DNA of 64,000 bases. Source: Clostridia bacterium. Lineage in GTDB: Bacteria > Bacillota > Clostridia > TANB77 > UBA1234. The notes beneath the pieces are model-generated. The model was not told the origin of the DNA and did not search any database. It saw nothing but the letters and a program-made list of their open reading frames with translations. The stretch's first letter is position 1. Every line of letters begins with the position of its first letter. Shown piece after piece: positions 17,254 through 26,801 of the stretch. The stretch spans positions 1 through 64,000 of the forward strand of contig CAAFRB010000098.1 in assembly GCA_900765095.1 (NCBI GenBank), given 5' to 3'. Made by a program: the position numbers and the translations under genes.

Positions 17254-18477
17254 ATGAACGTAGAAGAGATAAAAAAAGATTTTCCAATTTTTAATAATAG
17301 AGATGTTGTTTATTTAGATAGTGGGGCTACAACTCAAAAACCACAATGTGTTATTGATGCTGTTAATAAGTTTTACGAGAATAGCAACGCTAATCCACAT
17401 AGAGGAGCATATTCTTTAAGTATTGAAGCCACAGAGGTATATGAGAATACCAGAAGGAAGATTGCAAAGTTTATAAATGCTAAATCATCTGAAGAAATAA
17501 TCTTTACGAAAAATGCAAGTGAAAGTTTAAATTTAGTAGCGTATTCTTATGGGTTAGATACCTTAAACGAGAATGATGAAGTAGTGTTGTCGATTATGGA
17601 ACATCATTCTAATTTGGTTCCATGGCAGATGGTGACTAAGAAGACGAAGAGCAATTTGAAATACATGTATATAAACGATGAGTATGAACTTTCAAAGGAT
17701 GAGGTTGAATCAAAGATAACAGATAAAACAAAGATTGTTGCAATAACGCATGTTTCAAATGTTTTGGGCACTATTAACAATGTTAAAGAAATAATCAAGT
17801 ATGCACATAAAAAAGGTGCAAAAGTTTTACTTGATGCTTCTCAGAGCATACCTCATATGAAAGTGGACGTTCAAGATTTAGATGCTGATTTTGTTATTTT
17901 TTCTGGTCATAAGATGCTTGCACCACTTGGAATTGGAGTACTGTATGCCAAAAAAGAAATATTAAATAAAATGAATCCGTTTCTAATGGGTGGAGATATG
18001 ATAGAATACGTCTATGAGCAAGAAACAACTTTTGCTCCACTTCCAAACAAATTTGAAGCTGGTACACAAAATGTTGGTGGAGTGGTTGGATTAGGTGCAG
18101 CTATTGATTATATAGAAAAAATCGGATATGATGAAATTCGAAAATATGAAGATGAGGTTGTCGGATATGCTATTGACGAACTTTCAAAATTGGATTATTT
18201 AACTTTGTATATTACTCCGAATAAAACCAATCATTCATCTGTTATTTCTTTTAACATAAAAGGCGTGCATCCACATGATGTTGCCAGCATATTGGATTCT
18301 GAAAATGTGTGCGTTCGTTCTGGCAATCATTGTGCACAGCCACTTATGAGATTTTTAGGGATAGATTCTACTTGTAGAGCGAGCTTTTACTTTTACAACA
18401 CAAAAGAAGATGTCGACAGACTTGTTAAAGCATTGAATAAAGCGTATAATATGTTTGAAAAATATATGAAAAAATAA
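17254..18477 (+). CDS. sufS: Cysteine desulfurase SufS
   Basis: 407 residues. PLP-dependent group II desulfurase. YLDSGATTQKP at the start, the PLP Lys in FSGHKMLAPLGIG, and the active-site Cys region VCVRSGNHCAQPLMRFLG. It supplies sulfur to the SufU-SufBCD system. Confidence 0.97.
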   Translation: MNVEEIKKDFPIFNNRDVVYLDSGATTQKPQCVIDAVNKFYENSNANPHRGAYSLSIEATEVYENTRRKIAKFINAKSSEEIIFTKNASESLNLVAYSYGLDTLNENDEVVLSIMEHHSNLVPWQMVTKKTKSNLKYMYINDEYELSKDEVESKITDKTKIVAITHVSNVLGTINNVKEIIKYAHKKGAKVLLDASQSIPHMKVDVQDLDADFVIFSGHKMLAPLGIGVLYAKKEILNKMNPFLMGGDMIEYVYEQETTFAPLPNKFEAGTQNVGGVVGLGAAIDYIEKIGYDEIRKYEDEVVGYAIDELSKLDYLTLYITPNKTNHSSVISFNIKGVHPHDVASILDSENVCVRSGNHCAQPLMRFLGIDSTCRASFYFYNTKEDVDRLVKALNKAYNMFEKYMKK

Positions 18478-18493
18478 AAGAAAGGCAAAAAAT

Positions 18494-18946
18494 ATGGATG
18501 AACTTAATGATGTATACAATGATTTAATAATGGAACACAGCATGATTTCCTACAACAAGCACGAGCTTGAAGGCGCTACTTGTTGTATGATGGGACATAA
18601 TCCAAATTGTGGCGATGAAATAAAATTAGAAATTAAGATAAACGGTGACACAATTCAAGATTTATCTTTTACAGGACATGGGTGTGCAATTTCTCAAGCT
18701 TCTACATCTATAATGATTGACACGTTGCGAGGAAAGAAAATATCTGAAGCTAAGGACATAGTTAAAACATTTATTGAAATGATAAAGCGAGAAATAACAG
18801 ACGAAAATGAGTTAAAAAAATTAGAGGACGCAATTGCTTTTAAAAATATATCTAACATGCCTGCAAGAGTCAAATGTGCGCTTTTAGCTTGGCATACGAT
18901 TGAGGAAATGCTTCCCGGAAATGAGGAAAACACTGATGGAAAATAA
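18494..18946 (+). CDS. sufU: SufU zinc-dependent sulfurtransferase
   Basis: 150 residues. HNPNCGDEI (Cys 1), GHGCAISQASTS (Cys 2) and a third Cys near the end (ARVKCALLAW) make the SufU zinc site. It accepts sulfur from SufS. Its stop lies inside the mnmA start region. Confidence 0.95.
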   Translation: MDELNDVYNDLIMEHSMISYNKHELEGATCCMMGHNPNCGDEIKLEIKINGDTIQDLSFTGHGCAISQASTSIMIDTLRGKKISEAKDIVKTFIEMIKREITDENELKKLEDAIAFKNISNMPARVKCALLAWHTIEEMLPGNEENTDGK

Positions 18947-19988
18947 AAGAGTAATGATCGGAATGAGTGGAGGAGTTGATAGTTCTGTTGCGGCATTCTT
19001 ACTAAAAAATGAAGGTTATGAAGTGATTGGAGCAACTTTGGAGTTATTTGCTGGAAGTAGCTGTTGCAATATTGATACATACATAGATGCAAAAAACGTA
19101 TGCAATCAACTTGGTATACCTCATTTTACTTTTAATTACAAAGACGAATTTAGAAAGCATGTAATTAATGATTTTATATCTTGCTACGCAAATTGCAAAA
19201 CTCCTAATCCTTGTATAGAATGTAACAAGTACATGAAGTTTGGCTTTATGTACGAGAAAGCAAAAGAATTAGGTTGCAATTATATTGCAACAGGTCATTA
19301 TGCAAAAACTGAATATAGTGAAAAATATGGCAGATGGGTATTGAAAAAATCTAAATCGTTAAAAAAAGACCAGAGTTATGTTTTGTGGAATATACCAAAA
19401 GAATTGATTGAACATGTATTATTTCCGTTAGCTGATTACGAAGAAAAAGAAGAAATAAGAAAGATTGCTCGTGACAATAATTTAAAGGTGGCCAATAAAC
19501 CAGATAGTGAAGATATTTGTTTTGTTCCTGATGGTAATTATAAAAAGTTTTTAGAAAACAACTCTGATATAAAACCAAAAGAAGGTAACATCGTAGATAC
19601 AAAAGGAAAAATACTTGGAAAGCATACAGGGCTATATAATTACACAATTGGACAAAGAAAAGGACTTGGAATTTCAAATCCGGTTCCACTTTTTGTAGTT
19701 GGATTTAACAGTGGAAAAGATGAAGTTATAGTTGGAGAAGAAAAAGAATTATACAAGAGTGAAATTGAAGTTGATGAGATTAACTTGATTTTGGTTGATG
19801 AAATTAAAGACTGGATGGATGTTGAGGTTAAGACGAGATATTCATCAAAAGTTGCGAAAGCAAAAATAAAACAAGAAGATAATAAAATAAAGGTTAAGTT
19901 TGAAGAACCACAAAGGGCGGTAACCCCAGGACAATCGGCAGTGTTTTACGTTGACGATATAGTGCTTGGTGGAGGAAAAATAATATAA
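18936..19988 (+). CDS. mnmA: tRNA-specific 2-thiouridylase MnmA
   Basis: 350 residues from the ATG at 18936, which overlaps sufU by 11 bases. PP-loop motif GMSGGVDSSVAAF, the catalytic Cys in NPCIECNKYMKFG, and the second Cys in DICFVPDGNY. It thiolates U34 of tRNAs for Lys, Glu and Gln. Being fused into the suf operon links sulfur supply to tRNA thiolation, as in many Clostridia. Confidence 0.95.
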   Translation: MENKRVMIGMSGGVDSSVAAFLLKNEGYEVIGATLELFAGSSCCNIDTYIDAKNVCNQLGIPHFTFNYKDEFRKHVINDFISCYANCKTPNPCIECNKYMKFGFMYEKAKELGCNYIATGHYAKTEYSEKYGRWVLKKSKSLKKDQSYVLWNIPKELIEHVLFPLADYEEKEEIRKIARDNNLKVANKPDSEDICFVPDGNYKKFLENNSDIKPKEGNIVDTKGKILGKHTGLYNYTIGQRKGLGISNPVPLFVVGFNSGKDEVIVGEEKELYKSEIEVDEINLILVDEIKDWMDVEVKTRYSSKVAKAKIKQEDNKIKVKFEEPQRAVTPGQSAVFYVDDIVLGGGKII

Positions 19989-20044
19989 ATTTTTTAAAAA
20001 GTGATGGCTATGAAATATGTGATTTCAATCGCTTGAAAGAATTT

Positions 20045-20080
20045 TCTGGAATTTTGTAAAAAAATTTCCAGGAGATTTTT
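20045..20080 (+). terminator. Probable terminator of suf-mnmA
   Basis: CTGGAA / TTCCAG stem with a long A-rich loop, then GAGATTTTT. Weak but well placed, just upstream of the next promoter. Confidence 0.45.
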
Positions 20081-20090
20081 GGAAAAAAGG

Positions 20091-20119
20091 TTGACAAAAC
20101 TTAAATCACATTATAAAAT
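20091..20119 (+). promoter_or_regulatory. Strong promoter of the secreted-protein cluster
   Basis: TTGACA, 17 bases, TAAAAT. It gives a leader of more than 120 bases before the ATG at 20250. Confidence 0.75.
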
Positions 20120-20120
20120 A

Positions 20121-20204
20121 CGACTTGCTGAAAGGATATTGCATCTATCCAATCAAATAATTTTGATAGGGGTGAGTTTTAATTTTCCAAGTTGATGCAA
20201 GTCG
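20121..20204 (+). promoter_or_regulatory. Structured 5' leader with alternative pairing
   Basis: CGACTTGC (20121-20128) pairs perfectly with GCAAGTCG (20197-20204), closing a domain of about 84 bases. Inside, TTGCATC near 20140 could instead pair with GATGCAA near 20195, so two folds exclude each other. CTATC / GATAG form a further small stem. It matches no riboswitch class I can recognise. Confidence 0.45.
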
Positions 20205-20249
20205 GTAGTAACTAAGAACGACGTACTAGAAGTGCAGGGAGGAAATGTT

Positions 20250-21011
20250 ATGAAGAAGTTTTTTGCTGTTGTTTTGGCGATGGTGATGGCTCTGGCTGTT
20301 TGCTCGTATGCATTTGCGGACGGGTCTTCCGGTGACCAGGTTCACAACGGCGACCTGCCGTATACTTCCGAACAGGATGTCAAGATTACCATTACCGGAC
20401 TTCACAATGGTGGCGATGATGACGGGGCTCGGTTGCCTTCTGAATATCATGTCCGTGTGAAGTGGAACATCGTCAATGGCGTCTACAACGCGACCGCTAC
20501 TGATGGTGGCGATACTGGTTTCCAGAACTTCACCTGGGATTGCGTGAAACTGGAGTACAAGGTGAACAGTGTTATCGGCACGACTGGTGCTGATGTGCGT
20601 GAAGGCAACTGGGCTACTAAGCCTGCTGTGGCGTTTGAAGTCACCAATGCATCGACTCCAGATCTCGAGATTTATGTGACCGCCACGCTTAAAGGAACCA
20701 ACGCATGGGCGAGCCTGCTTAAGGCTGCTACTCTGGAAACCCAGAATGCTGGCATTATCAATCGAGTGGTCAATCCTGTTGAAATTCCTAACATGGGTAC
20801 CGGTGTCGATTCCTATGACAAAGGTCATGTCAACTCGCAGAATGTTTTCGCTTATACCTATGTGCTCAACTGGGATTACGATGCTCTGAACGCGTCTGCA
20901 CTGGCGGCGTATAAGGCGGGCACTGGTTCGCAGGAGCTCACGAACACTTTCGTTGTTACCGTTTCTGCTGGTACGGCATCTACTCCTGAACAGACGCCTA
21001 CCATTGACTGA
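20250..21011 (+). CDS. Small secreted protein with a WDCVKLEY/WDYD domain, atypical composition
   Basis: 253 residues behind AGGGAGG. Clear signal peptide (FFAVVLAMVMALAVCSYAFA, cleavage near residue 23). The mature part shares a domain with the C-terminus of the 1380-residue protein downstream: FTWDCVKLEY at 94-103, then LNWDYDALNA and a TNTF block near the end. No sortase motif and no C-terminal membrane anchor. Codon use is far richer in G+C than suf/mnmA. It carries an in-frame CGG (codon 61) that must be read without a shift. Function unknown; perhaps a secreted structural subunit. Confidence 0.75.
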   Translation: MKKFFAVVLAMVMALAVCSYAFADGSSGDQVHNGDLPYTSEQDVKITITGLHNGGDDDGARLPSEYHVRVKWNIVNGVYNATATDGGDTGFQNFTWDCVKLEYKVNSVIGTTGADVREGNWATKPAVAFEVTNASTPDLEIYVTATLKGTNAWASLLKAATLETQNAGIINRVVNPVEIPNMGTGVDSYDKGHVNSQNVFAYTYVLNWDYDALNASALAAYKAGTGSQELTNTFVVTVSAGTASTPEQTPTID

Positions 21012-21096
21012 TGGAAAATGTATGAATAAAAATAGCTGAGGTGCAGTAGTTACGGTTTTAGCGTAGCTGGAGAACTGTAATACTAGCTTTGGCGTG

Positions 21097-21126
21097 GGGT
21101 ATCGATAAAAAATCGATACCCTTTTT
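21097..21126 (+). terminator. Strong terminator between the secreted-protein genes
   Basis: GGGTATCGAT / ATCGATACCC, ten perfect pairs with a five-A loop, then TTTTT. The stretch 21012-21344 otherwise holds the promoter at 21184 and a leader; no further gene is seen. Confidence 0.9.
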
Positions 21127-21183
21127 GCTAATTTTTAAAAGTAGTTTCGATCAAGGTCTTTTTTACATAATTTGTAAAGAAGG

Positions 21184-21212
21184 TTGACATATTGGCACAA
21201 ACAATGTATAAT
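21184..21212 (+). promoter_or_regulatory. Perfect consensus promoter of the second secreted-protein gene
   Basis: TTGACA, 17 bases, TATAAT. The leader (about 130 bases) contains AAAGGAG at 21246-21252 followed after nine bases by a six-codon frame TTG-ACT-GAG-AAA-GGT-GGT-TGA, a possible leader peptide. Confidence 0.8.
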
Positions 21213-21344
21213 TCTTCTGCAATTGAATAATTTACATAATAATCGAAAGGAGAGTTTCTTTTGACTGAGAAAGGTGGTTGAAGATTGGCTCTAACATGGT
21301 TTCAATGGCAACATAACTTTAACGACTAGAAGGAGGAAAAGACC

Positions 21345-22265
21345 ATGAAAAGTAAGCTATGGATTGTTGCTCTTTTTCTTGCTCTGATGATGCTCGGTTC
21401 TATTGCATTCGCAGTGGAAGTGCTTCCTATCAACGGAAGTCATGAAGCCAAGGAAGTACCGGAAGAGCCGATTGTCACGCTTGATTTTAGGGCAGTGCAA
21501 ATCGGGGTTCGTGATAACCTGGTGGAAAATGATGAACTGGAAGATCACGGAACGGTCTGGGTTGAATGGAATGGTAAAGCGTATGCTTTGTACGGTTGTA
21601 CGACAGCAGAGATTAACTATACCAATCCTACTAGATCCAATATCGGCGTAACGTTGTCGATGGCAATTTTTGATGCAGATTTGATGACTTACTTTGGGAC
21701 GACTTACAGGAGTGAGAGTGAGCAAGTTGAACTTGCAAAATCGGGTTTGGCTGCACTTAGAAATGGCATTAAGCTTTCTTATGCTTCTAAGCTGTTGGAA
21801 ATCACAAACTACTTTGACGGTATGACTGATGAAGAAGTGAGTAATCTCACTGGTGATGAGCTTGTAAGCTTGCTTGCTAGCAAAGGATTCCTTTGTCTGA
21901 GCGAAGAAGAGCTTCGCAAGCTTGAGGAAGATGATTTGATTCAGCTTACTGAGAAGCAACGCTTGGAACTTGCTGAACTAGGTGATTACAATCCTAACGA
22001 GTACTATCGACTGATTGGCGAGGATGGACTGATTAATCCTGGATATGCGATTTATGAGATTGATCTCTATACGCTTCCTGGAAGAAAGGTGCTTCCTAAG
22101 GGTGAGTACAAGGCGGTTTTCGTTTTGAATGGGTATGCTGCGGATAAAAATGAGATGTCTGATTTCTTTATCCACCTTCCCATCGAATTGATCATTCAGA
22201 AAGATTTGCCTGAAGACTTGCAAAAAGAATACTCTGTGAGCCTGGCGGTTCGTGTCGACCAGTGA
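21345..22265 (+). CDS. Secreted protein of unknown function, atypical composition
   Basis: 306 residues behind AAGGAGG. Signal peptide at residues 1-23 (WIVALFLALMMLGSIAFA). The next part (TVWVEWNGKAYALYGCTTAE) has the same W-x(n)-C-x(n)-E-x-x-Y spacing as the neighbours' WDCVKLEY domain and may be a distant relative. A central helical, acidic stretch (about residues 165-215) contains LTGDELV and LSEEELRKLEEDDL repeats. The end looks like beta strands. No anchor motif. Probably cotranscribed with the giant gene 21 bases downstream. Confidence 0.7.
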   Translation: MKSKLWIVALFLALMMLGSIAFAVEVLPINGSHEAKEVPEEPIVTLDFRAVQIGVRDNLVENDELEDHGTVWVEWNGKAYALYGCTTAEINYTNPTRSNIGVTLSMAIFDADLMTYFGTTYRSESEQVELAKSGLAALRNGIKLSYASKLLEITNYFDGMTDEEVSNLTGDELVSLLASKGFLCLSEEELRKLEEDDLIQLTEKQRLELAELGDYNPNEYYRLIGEDGLINPGYAIYEIDLYTLPGRKVLPKGEYKAVFVLNGYAADKNEMSDFFIHLPIELIIQKDLPEDLQKEYSVSLAVRVDQ

Positions 22266-22286
22266 TGATTAAAGGAGGGTAAGCCT

Positions 22287-25200
22287 GTGAAAAGGAACTC
22301 TTTCTTGTACAGAGGGTTCATCTTGTTGCTTGCCGTATGCGTCTTGATGGCTTTGATTCCTGAAAAGATGTACGCGGAGGAGTATAACGGTCTTGCTACG
22401 ATGACGGATTTACCTCCGGAAGATGTCGTAGTCAATGTTGTCGAAAACGAAAAGAACGACGATGACAATGCGTTTATTTCCAACGCAACGCCTGAAGTTA
22501 CGGCAGCGCCTACTGCAGAAGCGACGCCTGAAGTTACGGTAGCACCTGCTATTGAGACTCCTACTGCGGAGGCAACGACTGAAGCGACGGTAACGCCTGC
22601 TGCTGAAATGCCTACTGCAGAAGCGTCGGAAGTATTTGCTACCGAAGCACCTACTGTGGAGGCACCTGCAACTGCAACGCCCGAAGTTACTGCTGAACCT
22701 AGTGAAGAAGTAACAGTTGAATCTACGCTGACACCGGACATTGAACCTGTGACTGGGCCTGACAATTCCGATAATGAGGAGCAAGAAATCTACGATCAGA
22801 TGCTAATGCTGGGAGCGTACAACGTTGCAACTAATGACGCAGGTCAGACGGTGTACGCTGTGGTATGCGATGGCAGCTTGCTTGGTAAGTACACGCCCGG
22901 TGAAATCGTGAAGCTGACTGTTCCTACCAAGGACGGTTATGATTTTATCGGCTGGAAGGTTGTGTGCTCTGAGCAGGTAAACATTACTGGTAACCAGTTT
23001 GTAATGCCTAGTGCACCTGTCGGTATTGTTTCCCATTGGAAGGCGCAAACGAATCAGGTTGCGATTTACTACCTCACGACTAGCGGAACTAGCTTGTATG
23101 AAAGCAAGTTCGCGGATGTGAAGGCAGGTTCTTCTTTTACTCTGGATTCCAGTTATTCTCTTCCTAGCATTGATGGCTACATGGTGACCAGTATTAAGCA
23201 TAATGGCAGCACCTACACGAACATTTCTGATTACCGGAACATTATCCGTGTTGATAGTGTTTTGAAAGACGAAGTGTTTGAAGTGGTGTATGAGCCTATT
23301 GATACCTCTTACACTGTGAAGCATTACAAGCAGGATTTGAGTGGCAATTATCCAGAAAATCTGATGGAATCTGAAACGTTTGATGGTAAGTACGGACGGG
23401 TTATTAACATCAAGAATCACGTAAAGAACAACTACGTCGGTTTTAACTGGAGAGGTTTCGTTGATGACGAAGCAACGTATATTACGTTGTCTAGTAGTAA
23501 CAACGAAATCAAGATTTACTACTCTCGTGCACAGTACAGACTTTTCTATGTTGATGGTACTTCTACTTCGTGGTATGACGTGAAGTATGAGGAAACTGTT
23601 AATATCAGTGAGAAGTTTGGTACGCCTCCGCATCGTGTTGATGCCACGTTCGTCGAATGGACTACGAGTGATACGACCATTCAGATTGAAAATGGTGCTT
23701 TCACGATGCCTACACATGACGTGGTTTTCAATTCCAAATGGGCTCCTAATGCTACTGCCGAGTATCACATCTACTATTATATCGAAACTACTTCGTCTGC
23801 AAACAGTTGGACGGCAAGTAATCACAAAAACAAAAACGCTGATCTCAATCCTGTGAATGATTCGGATTTCCAGTTTCATGGAAGTGTGAAGCTTGTCGGT
23901 AATACCAATGCAGTTGTTGGTAACGATGTGGTTATCCAAAATGTTAGTGGTGTGGTTGATACTGCTCACTTCACGTATTCCAGAATGGATGAGAATGTAA
24001 CAATTAATCCTGATGGAACTACGGTTGTGAAGGCGTATTACAGAAGAAATGTTTACTACTACGAGTTCAGGTATCAGAATAACAGAAACAAGCTTTATAC
24101 TTGGGATGGTCATAATGAAGGTAGACTCTATTACAAGTATGAAGCTGACCTGACTGATGCCGAGATTCCCAATTGTTGGCCGTACGACGATGCTGGTGGT
24201 GCGATTCAGTGGGTTCAGGACAATAATGGTGCTGCTGGTGCTGCGATTTCTGCACCTACCAGTGCTAATCTTGGCTACAATTACACTATTTACCACAATG
24301 GCAATGCGACTAACAAGATGGGTTTGAACTACCTAAAGCAAAACATTTTTGGTCAGTATGCTAGCGATTCTGAACGTGGACTTCTGGTACAGTTCTTTTA
24401 CGGTTACGACCAAAAGCTGAGCGTTACGCTTCGTGCTTATCGTTGCCCGGAGGGATTTTCGTTTGACTATTACGTGACTGATGCGGGAAAGAGTGCTTCT
24501 ATTCCGCCTGTTAGTCAGTGGCCCAGCAATAATGGTACACTTGGTTTCTTGATTGAGGACAGCAGATGCAATTGGGCAACTATTTACTTCAAGAGGAATA
24601 CGTATGTCATCTCATTCAGTAACGGTGCAAGAGTGGTCAGTATGAGTCCTGCGGTGTATTACCAGGCGAACCTTCCTAGTGAAGCTAATGTGCCTACTAT
24701 TGAAGGATTGGAAATTCCTGATGCATTTAAGACAGGTCACGAATTTGCTGGCTTTGAAGATTCTAACACCAGTGCACTGTACGAAGGTAGCACTCCTGCA
24801 GAAGCCTACGAGAAGTTCATTCAAGTTAATCCTACGATGCCTGCTCGTGACATTCTTCTTACTGCCGAGTGGAAGCTAAAGACTTACAAGGTGAACTTCT
24901 ACTACGACGCTACTAAGGTTGGAACGAGTGAAGCGCTCATGTCTGAACAGATTGTCGAGTATGGCAGGCTGATTGCCAATTCTCCTGATGCACCTACCAA
25001 AATGAACTATGTTTTCGCTGGTTGGTACTACAGAGATGCTGCTGGAAATGAAAAGCCATGGATTTCTGATGCCACCAGAGTTACCGACAACATGGATATC
25101 TACGCCAAGTGGACTGCCAGTGAACAGATTATCGTGGATATCACTGTTATTCATAATTACTATGAAAGCGGTGTAATTGCTGATGTCGTCACTGATACGA

Positions 25201-26429
25201 AGCAGGGTGTAGTAGGCTCTACTGTTACCATTGAAGCATTGAATAGGGCTGGTTACTTCCCTGATTTTGCAATGCAGAACTACGAAGTGAAAGAAATGGA
25301 CAACACGGTTGTGTTTAACTATTACCCTGTCGAGGAAGTTGAATACACTGTGTACTATGTGGATGCTAACGGAAACAATCTTATTCCTCCTGTGGTTAAG
25401 CCCACCAAGAATCTGATTGTCACCGAAAACTACGTCTACATTCCGTTCTGCACTCCGCGAGTACTTGCACAAGAACTTCGTTTGACTTCTGATGCTGAGA
25501 AGAATGTCATCACTTTCGTGTATGATGTTATTGGCACCACGAGCTACACGATTAAGTACTGGCAGGAACAACTGGATGGTAGCTACCTCGAAGTTGAAGC
25601 CGATAGGCTTGAAATTAAAAACGTTAGTTACTACACGGAAGTGTCTGTGACTAATGAACAGATGAAGGACTATCCTGGGTTCACCTTCAATGGTGGAATT
25701 AGTAACACTAGTGCTTGGATTGTTCCGAACGAAGACGTTGTCTTGAACCTTTACTATGACCGTCTTGAGTATACCGTGAGCTACGTGTATAGCTCCACGA
25801 TTGCAGGAGTTACTATGCCTACTTTGCCGGCTACCCAGACGTACAAGTTTGGTGCACCTGTGCAGGTTGCTAGTAACAACATTGTGATTGCGGAAGCTCC
25901 GCAGTACGAATTCAAGGGTTGGTATCGACAGGGTGATGCAACCGAGGTTGAAATCACCAATTTCGACATGCCGAATCATAACATCGTGCTGTACGGTTAC
26001 TTCGTAGTTTCCGATTACTACATTACGGTTGACTGGACTAAGGAAGATGGTTCGTATCATGGTGGAACTTACTCTTGGAATTGTGTGAAGCTCCAGTACG
26101 AACATGACACGACCTTGGCTGGTTGGAGTACTGTGCCTTACGTGAAGTGCGTGATTAAGAACTATGGTTCCAAGGCCGTTAATCTTGACTTTAGTGCGAA
26201 AACGGATAAATGGGCAAAGTACTTTGAAGCTGGTTCTAATCCGTTTGAGAACATTCCTACCGTTCGACTTGAACCGGGGGCAGAGTATGTCTTTGAGTTC
26301 AGAAGCGACGTGGAACTCAAGTGGGATTATGATAAGCTAAATGCCGAGGCTACTAATGTTGCTATTGGTGCTACTGCACCGACAGAGGAAACCAACAAGT
26401 TTGAACTGAAAATTACCAAGGTTAATTAA
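22287..26429 (+). CDS. Giant secreted repeat protein (InlB-B/MucBP-like repeats), putative adhesin
   Basis: 1380 residues, GTG start behind AAAGGAGGG. Signal or membrane segment at residues 5-30, then a Thr/Pro/Glu/Ala-rich linker (about 66-155, many TPEVT and PTAEA units), then many beta repeats. These include InlB-type units (YDFIGWKV, FVMP, MPTHDVVFNSKW) and MucBP-like units (YTVKHYKQDLSGNYPE and YTIKYWQEQLDGSYLE). Residues 1243-1380 carry the same WNCVKLQY/LKWDYDKLNA domain as the protein at 20250. No LPXTG, no C-terminal anchor. High G+C codon use and two in-frame CGG codons (23235, 23397) read without shift. Likely cell-surface or extracellular adhesin of foreign origin. Confidence 0.8.
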   Translation: MKRNSFLYRGFILLLAVCVLMALIPEKMYAEEYNGLATMTDLPPEDVVVNVVENEKNDDDNAFISNATPEVTAAPTAEATPEVTVAPAIETPTAEATTEATVTPAAEMPTAEASEVFATEAPTVEAPATATPEVTAEPSEEVTVESTLTPDIEPVTGPDNSDNEEQEIYDQMLMLGAYNVATNDAGQTVYAVVCDGSLLGKYTPGEIVKLTVPTKDGYDFIGWKVVCSEQVNITGNQFVMPSAPVGIVSHWKAQTNQVAIYYLTTSGTSLYESKFADVKAGSSFTLDSSYSLPSIDGYMVTSIKHNGSTYTNISDYRNIIRVDSVLKDEVFEVVYEPIDTSYTVKHYKQDLSGNYPENLMESETFDGKYGRVINIKNHVKNNYVGFNWRGFVDDEATYITLSSSNNEIKIYYSRAQYRLFYVDGTSTSWYDVKYEETVNISEKFGTPPHRVDATFVEWTTSDTTIQIENGAFTMPTHDVVFNSKWAPNATAEYHIYYYIETTSSANSWTASNHKNKNADLNPVNDSDFQFHGSVKLVGNTNAVVGNDVVIQNVSGVVDTAHFTYSRMDENVTINPDGTTVVKAYYRRNVYYYEFRYQNNRNKLYTWDGHNEGRLYYKYEADLTDAEIPNCWPYDDAGGAIQWVQDNNGAAGAAISAPTSANLGYNYTIYHNGNATNKMGLNYLKQNIFGQYASDSERGLLVQFFYGYDQKLSVTLRAYRCPEGFSFDYYVTDAGKSASIPPVSQWPSNNGTLGFLIEDSRCNWATIYFKRNTYVISFSNGARVVSMSPAVYYQANLPSEANVPTIEGLEIPDAFKTGHEFAGFEDSNTSALYEGSTPAEAYEKFIQVNPTMPARDILLTAEWKLKTYKVNFYYDATKVGTSEALMSEQIVEYGRLIANSPDAPTKMNYVFAGWYYRDAAGNEKPWISDATRVTDNMDIYAKWTASEQIIVDITVIHNYYESGVIADVVTDTKQGVVGSTVTIEALNRAGYFPDFAMQNYEVKEMDNTVVFNYYPVEEVEYTVYYVDANGNNLIPPVVKPTKNLIVTENYVYIPFCTPRVLAQELRLTSDAEKNVITFVYDVIGTTSYTIKYWQEQLDGSYLEVEADRLEIKNVSYYTEVSVTNEQMKDYPGFTFNGGISNTSAWIVPNEDVVLNLYYDRLEYTVSYVYSSTIAGVTMPTLPATQTYKFGAPVQVASNNIVIAEAPQYEFKGWYRQGDATEVEITNFDMPNHNIVLYGYFVVSDYYITVDWTKEDGSYHGGTYSWNCVKLQYEHDTTLAGWSTVPYVKCVIKNYGSKAVNLDFSAKTDKWAKYFEAGSNPFENIPTVRLEPGAEYVFEFRSDVELKWDYDKLNAEATNVAIGATAPTEETNKFELKITKVN

Positions 26430-26436
26430 AAACACG

Positions 26437-26463
26437 GGCTGCCCTTACTAGGGCAGCCTTTTT
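26437..26463 (+). terminator. Terminator of the secreted-protein cluster
   Basis: GGCTGCCC / GGGCAGCC, eight perfect pairs with a six-base loop, then TTTTT, which is also the left edge of the dispersed element. Confidence 0.9.
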
Positions 26464-26616
26464 ATACAATAGGAAAGTAACAGATTTGCAACCTTTTATG
26501 TAATTATATTCTTTCCTATTGTATAAAAAACTTTAATTTATGCGAGAGATTTTCTCTTTTCAGTCGAAAACTCTCGAGGGTCGAAAGAATGAAAATCGAA
26601 GATTTTCATCTTTCTT
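26463..26616 (+). repeat. Full copy of the dispersed palindromic element
   Basis: About 154 bases. Left part: TATACAATAGGAAAG (26463-26477) / CTTTCCTATTGTATA (26511-26525) inverted repeat. Right part: ACTCTCGAGGGT and a GAAAATC / GATTTTC stem. Nearly identical, in reverse complement, to 43744-43901. No open frame, so a non-autonomous (MITE- or REP-like) unit. Confidence 0.85.
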
Positions 26617-26801
26617 GATGTGGAGAAGTGTGAAAGTTACATGTTTTTTTGAAAAATAGTATATTTATTTGTTGTGTTGCACTATAATAATTAGAGTAGT
26701 GAGAGGGGAGGAAATCTTTGATTACCTGTCTTTCAATCATCGAGTGTTTTCATCTAACGGCAAGAAAATCTCGAATTTATAAAAAACTAAGGAGGAAAAT
26801 T

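Noticed and set aside
20121..20204. Known riboswitch class (c-di-GMP or similar)
   Set aside because: None of the conserved core sequences I know are present; kept only as an unassigned structured leader.
20226..26105. Long minus-strand open frames opposite the secreted proteins
   Set aside because: They mirror the codon structure of the plus-strand genes, lack ribosome binding sites and read as low-complexity or unlikely proteins.
22287..26429. LPXTG, WxL or S-layer anchored protein
   Set aside because: No LPXTG with hydrophobic tail, no WxL motif pair and no SLH repeats; the shared WDYD block only loosely resembles WxL.
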